Made by a program: the position numbers and the translations under genes | Part shown: piece by piece, positions 58,575-64,000 of the stretch | Layout: the number at the start of each line of letters is the position of its first letter | How positions within the stretch are numbered: the stretch's first letter is position 1 | Origin: Actinomycetospora sp. NBRC 106378 | GTDB taxonomy: Bacteria; Actinomycetota; Actinomycetes; Mycobacteriales; Pseudonocardiaceae | Assembly: GCF_030269685.1 (NCBI RefSeq) | Contig: NZ_BSTT01000004.1 | Coordinates: 368,746-432,745, forward strand | Direction of reading: 5' to 3' | Length of the DNA: 64,000 nucleotides | Notes under the pieces: model-generated | What the model was told of the DNA's origin: nothing | What the model saw: the letters and a program-made list of their open reading frames with translations, nothing else | The model's database searches: none

Positions 58575-60161
58575 GTGAGCACGACCGAGGCCGGGCCGCC
58601 CTCCGTGGTGGGCGGGCGCTACACCGTCGGCGACCTCATCGGCCGCGGCGGCGCCGCCGACGTCTACCGCGCCCGCGACGAGCTCCTCGGCCGCGACGTC
58701 GCGATCAAGATGTTCGGTGCCGGGGGCGACGTGGTCGCCGAGGCCAAGGCCGCGCCGGACGTGCCGGGCTCCGCGGACGCGCCGGCCGACCCGCCCGCGG
58801 ACGAGGCCGGTCCCGACGACGGGTCGGGCGCCGAGCACGCCCGCTACGGCCGGGACGACGGCGGGTCCGGGTCCCGTGCGGCCGCGTCGCCCGCGGAGCT
58901 GGTCGGGGATCTCGAGGAGGGCTCCGACGCGCGCAACCGTCGCGAGGTGCTCACGCTCGCCGCGCTGTCGCACCCCGGTCTGGTCACGGTCTACGACGTC
59001 GGCGACGACCGTGGTCGCGCCTACTTCGTCATGCAGCTCATCGAGGGCGACACCCTCGCCCAGCGCATCCGGCGGGGCCCGCTGCCGCTCGGCGACGTCG
59101 TCGCCCTCGGTGCCGCCCTCGCCGACGCGCTGGGCTACGTGCACCGCCGGGGCGTGGTGCACCGCGACGTGAAGCCCGGCAACGTCCTGCTCGACGCCGA
59201 GGGCCGCGCCCACCTCTCCGACTTCGGGATCGCCGCGGTGCGCGACGCGGCCCCCGTCACCGCGGCCGGCATGGTGATCGGGACGGCGTCCTACCTGAGC
59301 CCCGAGCAGGTGCGCGGTGAGGCGGTCACGCCGGCCGTCGACATCTACGCCCTCGGCCTGGTGCTCATCGAGTGCGTCACCGGACGCCGCGAGTACCCGG
59401 GCAACGCGCTCGAGGCCGCCGTCGCCCGCCTGCACCGGCGCCCCGCAGTGCCGACGGCGTTGCCCGAGTCGCTGCGCACGCTCCTCGTCGCCATGACCGC
59501 CGACGAGCCGGCCGCCCGCCCGGAGGCCGACGAGGTGCTCGCGGCGATGCGCGGGGTGTCGCGGGAGATCGGTCTGGACGCCGAGACGGTGCTCTCGCCC
59601 GCCCTGATGGCCGCGCCGACCGGCGCCGTGCCGCTCGCGACGGGTCCGGCCGCGCAGGCGCCGGGCCCGTTCCTCACCGCCGGCGTCCCCACCGGACCCG
59701 CGCTCGACCGGCCCACCGGGGCCTCGCCGTCGTCGGGACGGCGACGCGGCGTGCTCCTCACGGTCGGCATCGTCCTGGCGGTGGTGCTCGTCGCCGGGTC
59801 CGCGCTCGCCTACTCGCTCGTCGCCGGCGCCCGGGCCACCCCGCTGCCCGCGGTGCCCACCCAGGTCCCGGCGCCACCAGTGCCGGCCGTCGTGGTGCCG
59901 ACCACCACCGAGGCACCCGAGCGGGTGGAGTCGACGCGGGTGCGCGCCACGACCCGGACCCGCGTACGCACCACGACGACCACCCCCGCCCCCGTGGCTC
60001 CGACCGTGGCGCCCGCGCCACCCGTCGTCACCACGCAGGCCCCGCCCCCGCCGGTCGTCACCACCGAGCCGTCGGGGCGCTCGACCACCACCGAGGCCCC
60101 GGTGCCCGACCAGGACCCGGCGCCGCAGCAGCCCAACCAGGTCGTCGCGGCCGGGCGCTGA
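58575..60161 (+). CDS. transmembrane Ser/Thr protein kinase with insert between beta3 and alphaC
   Basis: 528 aa, GTG start behind GGAGG. PknB-like kinase domain: Gly loop GRGGAADVY near residue 23, VAIK Lys45, alphaC Glu124, HRDVKPGN near 196 and DFG at 216-218, all present. Between Lys45 and Glu124 lies a 65-residue Asp/Ala/Pro/Gly-rich insert not seen in ordinary Hanks kinases. One membrane helix near 395-418 (GVLLTVGIVLAVVLVAGSAL) leads to a Pro/Thr/Val-rich extracytoplasmic tail without PASTA repeats. The stop abuts the convergent eccB stop in TGATCA. Confidence 0.9.
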   Translation: MSTTEAGPPSVVGGRYTVGDLIGRGGAADVYRARDELLGRDVAIKMFGAGGDVVAEAKAAPDVPGSADAPADPPADEAGPDDGSGAEHARYGRDDGGSGSRAAASPAELVGDLEEGSDARNRREVLTLAALSHPGLVTVYDVGDDRGRAYFVMQLIEGDTLAQRIRRGPLPLGDVVALGAALADALGYVHRRGVVHRDVKPGNVLLDAEGRAHLSDFGIAAVRDAAPVTAAGMVIGTASYLSPEQVRGEAVTPAVDIYALGLVLIECVTGRREYPGNALEAAVARLHRRPAVPTALPESLRTLLVAMTADEPAARPEADEVLAAMRGVSREIGLDAETVLSPALMAAPTGAVPLATGPAAQAPGPFLTAGVPTGPALDRPTGASPSSGRRRGVLLTVGIVLAVVLVAGSALAYSLVAGARATPLPAVPTQVPAPPVPAVVVPTTTEAPERVESTRVRATTRTRVRTTTTTPAPVAPTVAPAPPVVTTQAPPPPVVTTEPSGRSTTTEAPVPDQDPAPQQPNQVVAAGR

Positions 60162-61568
60162 TCAGCCCAGCGGGCGGGTGGCGGCCTCGACGGAGAGCGG
60201 CGCGCCGGTGGGCAGCAGGCCGATGACGGCGCGCGGCGCCGACGTGGCCGTGCGACCCAGCCCCAGCGCCTCGGCGGTGGCGGCGTCGGGCACCCCGTGC
60301 ACCGAACCGCTCGCCCCGACCACGGCCAGGGCCCCGTCCTCCCCGCGGATCGCCACGCCCGTACCGGGGAGCACCGCGCGGTCGGCCCGGTCGCCGGACC
60401 CGTCGGCCTGGCGCAGCGCCACGCCGGGCGGCAGCGGACCGTCCGCCACCGTCACCCCGGCCGGCCCGGCGGTGCGGTCCGCGCAGGCCGTCGGCGCGCG
60501 GTCCGGCGGCAGCGGCACCGGAGCCGGATCGGGGTAGGCGCCGACGTCGATCGCCCGGGAGACCGGGGTGTTCGCGACCTGGGCGGGCGAGACGGTCGGG
60601 ATCGGGACACCGGCGAGGGCCGGGTCGTCGAGGCGGATGAGACGCGCCAGCAGCTCGGGCACCACCTCGACGCCGTCGCTGAGCACGAGCAGGTAGGTGT
60701 CGGCGGTCCCGGCGCCGACGAGGCGGACCACCCCGCCGGCCCGTTCGCCCGCGAGGTCGACCGGGACCGGGGCCCCGCGCCGCGGGATCACCGGGGGCGT
60801 GATCGCCGGCGCCTCCGGCAGCGCGGCGAGGAACCCGCTGCTCGCGGGACGGGGGAGCAGGCCGCCGAGCCCCAGGGCCTCCACGACGGCGGGGCGGGTG
60901 ACGTCGAGGCGGGCCCGCGTCCCGCCGAGGACCAGCCAGTTCTGCCCGGCCCGGTCCACCACGACGAGGCCCTCGCCGGGCGCGAGGGGCCGCCCGGACG
61001 GGCGGGTGCCGCCGAGCACGGTGGTCGTCGTGCGGGGGCGGGACCGGTCGGGGGCGGCCTCGGTGGTGTCGCAGACCGACCAGACCGTGGGACCGGGGAG
61101 GTCGGGCGGCGGCAGCACGGGAGCGTCCACGATCCCCACGGGCCGGGCGCGCGGTGCGGCGGCCAGCACGTCGTCGTCGATCTCCACCGGGTCGACCGGC
61201 ACGGGCGCCCCCGCCACGGCGGCCGCCGCGAGCCGCGCGGACGCGAGGTTCGGGACACCGATCAGGGCGGGCGGGTCGGCGCGCGTGACCACCGCCAGCG
61301 CCCCGGACCGCTCGCCCACCACGATCGTCGAGGTCCGCCAGTCCGCCGGCCGGTGGACCGCGCCGACCACGGCCGCCGCGCCGAGCCCCAGCGCCGCGAG
61401 CAGGGCGCCCGCGACCGTGGCGCGGGAGTGCGCGCGGAGCGGGTCGACCACGGGCGCCGGGTCGCGACGCACGAGCGCGGAGGTGAGCCGACGGGCGGAG
61501 AACCGCGCCGCCACCACCTGCCCCGCCGTCGCGCCGCGGCGGCCGGGGGACTCGGGCGGGGCGCTCAT
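60162..61568 (-). CDS. eccB: type VII secretion protein EccB, solitary
   Basis: 468 aa. EccB signature: a cytoplasmic segment ARFSARRLTSALVRRDPAPV then VDPLRAHSRA, one membrane helix near 52-72 (VAGALLAALGLGAAAVVGAV), then a long periplasmic domain with STIVVGERSGALAVVTRADP and GVPNLASARLAAAA. A conserved Cys pair is expected; WSVCDTTEA and PTACADRTAG show one Cys each. EccB is the periplasmic-side core of ESX secretion. No eccC, eccD, mycP, esx or PE/PPE gene occurs within the window, so it is solitary here. Confidence 0.87.
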   Translation of the reverse strand: MSAPPESPGRRGATAGQVVAARFSARRLTSALVRRDPAPVVDPLRAHSRATVAGALLAALGLGAAAVVGAVHRPADWRTSTIVVGERSGALAVVTRADPPALIGVPNLASARLAAAAVAGAPVPVDPVEIDDDVLAAAPRARPVGIVDAPVLPPPDLPGPTVWSVCDTTEAAPDRSRPRTTTTVLGGTRPSGRPLAPGEGLVVVDRAGQNWLVLGGTRARLDVTRPAVVEALGLGGLLPRPASSGFLAALPEAPAITPPVIPRRGAPVPVDLAGERAGGVVRLVGAGTADTYLLVLSDGVEVVPELLARLIRLDDPALAGVPIPTVSPAQVANTPVSRAIDVGAYPDPAPVPLPPDRAPTACADRTAGPAGVTVADGPLPPGVALRQADGSGDRADRAVLPGTGVAIRGEDGALAVVGASGSVHGVPDAATAEALGLGRTATSAPRAVIGLLPTGAPLSVEAATRPLG

Positions 61569-61594
61569 GACCGGCCGATCGTGGCACAGCCGGA

Positions 61595-61649
61595 CGGAAC
61601 GAACGACGCGTTCGCGGCTTCTGGCCGCACGAACGCGTCGTTCGTTCCG
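61595..61649. terminator. 20-bp perfect hairpin downstream of the DUF4442 gene
   Basis: The 20 bases at 61595-61614 are exactly inverted at 61630-61649 around a 15-nt loop that can itself pair (CGGC/GGCCG). It lies between the DUF4442 stop and the eccB start, both minus strand. It should terminate the DUF4442 transcript; no U-tract. Confidence 0.75.
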
Positions 61650-61661
61650 CCCGCGGGGAAC

Positions 61662-62132
61662 CTACTTCGGCGGGCGCGGGGACACCCGGAGCCGGATCGA
61701 GGCGTGGACGGCCTCGGTGCCCCGGTCGTCGCGGATCGCGACCTCCACCGTCACGTCCTCCTTGTCCGGCCCGAACGCGGGCGGCGTCGCCCACTGCGCG
61801 TCGGCGACGACGGAGGTCTTCGCGGTGGCGAGGTAGCGGACCTCCATGCCGACCGGGATCCAGCGGTGGCTCGGCGGCACGGCGGCCTCGGCGAGCACCC
61901 CCATCGCGTACTCGGCGAGGTTGCACGAGGCGATGGCGTGGACGGTGCCGAGGTGGTTGTGCACGAGCCACCACTTCGTCATCCGCACCCGGCTGTGCTT
62001 CTCGTCGAGCTCGCTGATCACCGGGGCCGCCGTCAGGAAGTACGGGGCCCGCAGCCACACCGCACCGCTGACGAGCAGCCGGCCGGGCAGCGAGCCGGAG
62101 AAGCGGTTCCAGGAGGACAGCACGGCACTCAT
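61662..62132 (-). CDS. DUF4442 (hotdog-fold thioesterase-like) protein
   Basis: 156 aa from the ATG giving MSAVLSSWNRFSGSLPGRLL. DUF4442 hotdog signature: RMTKWWLVHNHLGTVHAIAS then CNLAEYAMGVLAEAAVPPSH near residues 55-95, and MEVRYLATAKTSVVADAQW near 101. Related to PaaI-type acyl-CoA thioesterases, with the N-H-L-G-T-V-H-A segment in the active-site position. Exact substrate unknown. Divergent from the alpha-galactosidase gene. Confidence 0.88.
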   Translation of the reverse strand: MSAVLSSWNRFSGSLPGRLLVSGAVWLRAPYFLTAAPVISELDEKHSRVRMTKWWLVHNHLGTVHAIASCNLAEYAMGVLAEAAVPPSHRWIPVGMEVRYLATAKTSVVADAQWATPPAFGPDKEDVTVEVAIRDDRGTEAVHASIRLRVSPRPPK

Positions 62133-62197
62133 GGATGAGAACCTACTCAGGAGTAACAGATGGTGCACACAGCTCGGGCGGGCACGCTCCGCGAGCG

Positions 62198-63307
62198 ATG
62201 CGGTCCCTCCTCGTGCTCCTCGCCGCGCTCCTGGTGCTCGGGGTGGCGGCCGATGCCCCCGCCGTCCCGATCCCGGCGGTCTCCCTGGCCGCGCCCCCGA
62301 TGGGCGTGAACAACTGGAACGCGACGGGCTGCACGGACGCCTTCGACGAGGACTGGGTGCACGCCCAGGCCGACGCCCTGGTCGGCACCGGGCTGCGCGA
62401 CCGGGGCTACCGCTACGTCAACCTCGACGACTGCTGGGCGGCGCCGCACCGCGATCCCGCGGGCCGCCTCGTCGCCGACCCGGTGCGCTTCCCGCACGGC
62501 ATCGCGGCCCTCGCCGACTACGTCCACGCCCGCGGCCTGCGCCTCGGGATCTACACCAGCGCCGGGACCATGACCTGCGATCCCCGCGGCTTCCCGGCCT
62601 CCCTCGGGCACGAGACCGCCGACGCCGCGTCGTTCGCCGCGTGGGGCGTCGACTACGTGAAGGAGGACGACTGCTTCACCGCCGGTACCGACGCGATCGC
62701 CCGCTACACGGCGATGGCGGCCGCGCTGCGGGCCACCGGGCGGCCGATCGTGTTCGCCGTCTGCGACAAGGGGAACTCGGCGCCGTGGGGCTGGGCGCCC
62801 GGGATCGCGCAGGTGTGGCGCACCACCCACGACGTGGCCGACGACTGGGACTCGATCGCCGACATCGTCCGGCTCACGACCGCGGTGCCGTACGCCCGGG
62901 GCAACGACCCCGACATGCTCGAGGTCGGGAACCCGGGCACGACCCCGACCGAGCAGGCCAGCCAGATGGCCGTGTGGTCGATGCTGGGGGCGCCGTTGCT
63001 CGCCGGGACGGACGTCGCGGCGGCCGCTCGGGACGACCCCGCCGCGATCGCCCTGCTCGCCAACCCCGACCTCGTCGCGATCGACCAGGACCCGGCGTGG
63101 TCGACCCCGGCCGTGACCTGGGACGGAGACCGGCTCGTGCTGCGCCGGGCACTCGCGGACGGGCGGACCGCGGTGTCGGTCACCGCTCTCGGCGACCGCC
63201 CGGAGACGGTGCCCGCCGGGATCGCGGGGCGCGACGTGGTGGCAGGGGGTGCGGTCGCCCCGGGGGAGCTCGTGGCGGCGCACGACACGATCGTCGTCGT
63301 GTCCTGA
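62198..63307 (+). CDS. secreted GH27 alpha-galactosidase
   Basis: 369 aa from the ATG that begins a signal peptide (RSLLVLLAALLVLGVAADAP); an upstream in-frame extension would bury it. GH27 barrel: PMGVNNWNATGCTDAFDEDW near residue 34, YRYVNLDDCWAAPHRDPAGR near 68, GLRLGIYTSAGTMTCD near 114, WGVDYVKEDDCF near 148 (nucleophile Asp), and VWRTTHDVADDWDSI near 208 (acid/base Asp). A C-terminal beta domain follows; there is no carbohydrate-binding module. Hydrolyses terminal alpha-galactosides outside the cell. No transporter is adjacent. Confidence 0.9.
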   Translation: MRSLLVLLAALLVLGVAADAPAVPIPAVSLAAPPMGVNNWNATGCTDAFDEDWVHAQADALVGTGLRDRGYRYVNLDDCWAAPHRDPAGRLVADPVRFPHGIAALADYVHARGLRLGIYTSAGTMTCDPRGFPASLGHETADAASFAAWGVDYVKEDDCFTAGTDAIARYTAMAAALRATGRPIVFAVCDKGNSAPWGWAPGIAQVWRTTHDVADDWDSIADIVRLTTAVPYARGNDPDMLEVGNPGTTPTEQASQMAVWSMLGAPLLAGTDVAAAARDDPAAIALLANPDLVAIDQDPAWSTPAVTWDGDRLVLRRALADGRTAVSVTALGDRPETVPAGIAGRDVVAGGAVAPGELVAAHDTIVVVS

Positions 63308-63423
63308 TTCCGCATCCCGGAACGTTCGACACCCGTCTGGCGCACAACGAGGGTTATGGAACATGTTCGCAGGGGACAGGGGAGATGGAGCGGCATGGCG
63401 CCGCGGACCCGAAGGAGCACCCG

Positions 63424-63834
63424 ATGCCCACGACGCCCCGCCCCGCACCGGTCGCCGTCCCCGGACTCCCGCGCAGCGAGTGCTCGCCGGCCGCCCTGGC
63501 CGAGCGGCTCCTGCCGATCCTGCGCGAGCTGCCCTTCCCCGCCCGCCGCTGGCAGATCGTCACCGCCGGCGACCTGTACGGCTGCGACACCGTGACGCGC
63601 GAGCTGCTCGGACGCGTGCCCGAGGCGGACTACGCCGGTGCCGCCGACGTGCTGGGCGTCCTCGCCGCCGTACTCACCGGTCGCCCGATGCCGGTCACCC
63701 CGACGATGCGCGGTCCGGTCCCGGCCGGGCGGGCGGCCCGCCCGGGCGCCGTGCCGGTGCGCGCCGACGCCCCGGCACGGGTGCCGCACCGTGCCCTCGC
63801 CGCGCGTCGCCCCGGGATGCCGCGACCCGCGTAG
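63424..63834 (+). CDS. DUF2795 domain protein
   Basis: 136 aa, ATG start. Residues 28-85 resemble DUF2795: RLLPILRELPFPARRWQIVT, AGDLYGCDTVTRELLGRVPE then ADYAGAADVLGVL, the pattern 'l..l.yPa.r.dli..A...Gad..vl..L..lpd..Y.g..dv'. The rest is a basic Pro/Arg/Ala-rich tail. The function of the domain is unknown. The 116-nt upstream gap has GGAG-type sequence near the start but no clear promoter. Confidence 0.75.
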   Translation: MPTTPRPAPVAVPGLPRSECSPAALAERLLPILRELPFPARRWQIVTAGDLYGCDTVTRELLGRVPEADYAGAADVLGVLAAVLTGRPMPVTPTMRGPVPAGRAARPGAVPVRADAPARVPHRALAARRPGMPRPA

Positions 63835-63873
63835 GTGCTCCGCCCGTGAGTACTTCTCCGTGTCCTGGCACGG

Positions 63874-64000
63874 TGTGATGTCTCAGCACATCCTGGACAG
63901 ATAAGTCTCAGCACATCGCGGACAGGTTGGTGTTCCGCTGGTAGCGGACGCTGCGGTCAAGGGTAAGGCTGGCGGCGATCGCGTTATCGATGAGAACGGT
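63874..64000. mobile_element. end of an insertion sequence (IS481-like), continues beyond the window
   Basis: The terminus seems to begin at TGTGATGTCTCAGCACATC (63874). Two near-identical 21-mers, GTCTCAGCACATC-CT-GGACAG (63880-63900) and GTCTCAGCACATC-GC-GGACAG (63905-63925), lie 25 bp apart. Such repeats are consistent with terminal transposase-binding sites. Base composition is lower in G+C than the neighbouring genes. A transposase C-terminus reads inward from the right edge. Confidence 0.65.
63908..64000 (-). CDS. transposase C-terminal fragment (IS481-like)
   Basis: 30 codons end at 63908: TVLIDNAIAASLTLDRSVRY then QRNTNLSAMC. The SLTLDRSVRYQ segment resembles the C-terminal 'eltLDptrdYQ' of DDE transposases of the IS481 group. 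The rest lies outside the window, so completeness cannot be judged. The stop falls inside the second terminal repeat of the element. Confidence 0.55.
   Translation of the reverse strand, partial: TVLIDNAIAASLTLDRSVRYQRNTNLSAMC

Noticed and set aside
63874..63925. CRISPR-like direct repeats
   Set aside because: Only two copies with a 4-nt gap, next to a transposase C-terminus; they fit an insertion-sequence end.

Overview
The window is chromosomal DNA of a very high-GC actinobacterium, most likely of the Pseudonocardiales (Pseudonocardia/Actinomycetospora-like). The codon use is strongly G/C at third positions and many starts are GTG. Actinobacteria-specific families are present: a WhiA-like protein, a mycobacterial-type IHF, a type VII secretion EccB, an Rpf-like muralytic enzyme, an FHA-less transmembrane Ser/Thr kinase, HelD and an MgtA-like glycosyltransferase. 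The family level is an inference. About 66 genes are annotated. No rRNA, tRNA, CRISPR array or prophage was seen. One insertion sequence runs off the right edge.

Layout. 1-3.4 kb: an SRPBCC fragment, a phosphotriesterase-like hydrolase and a stand-alone WhiA-like regulator on the minus strand, then a free Clp-N protein and a small repeat protein. 3.4-7.6 kb: an Lrp/AsnC regulator divergent from a fused indolepyruvate ferredoxin oxidoreductase. 7.6-12.2 kb, minus strand: ppa, a membrane protein and a carboxylesterase (coupled), YceI and patatin, and a truncated luciferase-like protein with a possible leader ORF. 12.3-14 kb: an acetyltransferase, a Gly-rich membrane protein and a secreted His/Lys-repeat peptide. 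14.2-16.2 kb: a coupled protealysin-like protease, emfourin and SUKH cassette. 16.3-24.9 kb: one long plus-strand block with a MerR regulator, a ferredoxin reductase, an acyl desaturase, two tandem membrane adenylate cyclases, an RCK/channel-like protein and a Dabb protein, ending in a perfect hairpin.

25-29.4 kb: an aldo/keto reductase, a glycosyltransferase, a CBS protein, an HMG-CoA lyase-like enzyme and a methyltransferase. 29.5-36.1 kb, minus strand: a compact catechol ortho-cleavage (beta-ketoadipate) operon running from an FAD hydroxylase through catA, a LysR regulator, catB, catC and pcaD to a two-subunit CoA transferase. 36.4-38.6 kb: a MetE-like methyltransferase with an operator-like palindrome, a TetR regulator and a flavin reductase. 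38.6-46.8 kb: mixed metabolic genes (PhzF, two GNATs, an HSL esterase, SRPBCC, an aldo/keto reductase, a flavoprotein dehydrogenase), Rpf and a PF04672 methyltransferase.

47.1-50.7 kb: a four-gene overlapping operon (MgtA-like glycosyltransferase, OlsB-like GNAT, OlsA/PlsC-like acyltransferase, PmtA-like N-methyltransferase) that reads as an undescribed aminolipid pathway. 50.8-64 kb: a DUF4190 protein, a detached mIHF, a secreted polysaccharide lyase, a PPOX-type protein, an MBL hydrolase, HelD, a Ser/Thr kinase with an unusual catalytic-domain insert, a solo EccB, a DUF4442 protein, a GH27 alpha-galactosidase, a DUF2795 protein and the end of an IS481-like element.

Two arrangements best fit a novel system. 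One is the aminolipid operon. The other is the desaturase/adenylate-cyclase/RCK block, which may connect membrane lipid state to cAMP. Many genes overlap by exactly 4 nt (ATGA or GTGA), and several convergent pairs are separated by long perfect hairpins without U-tracts.
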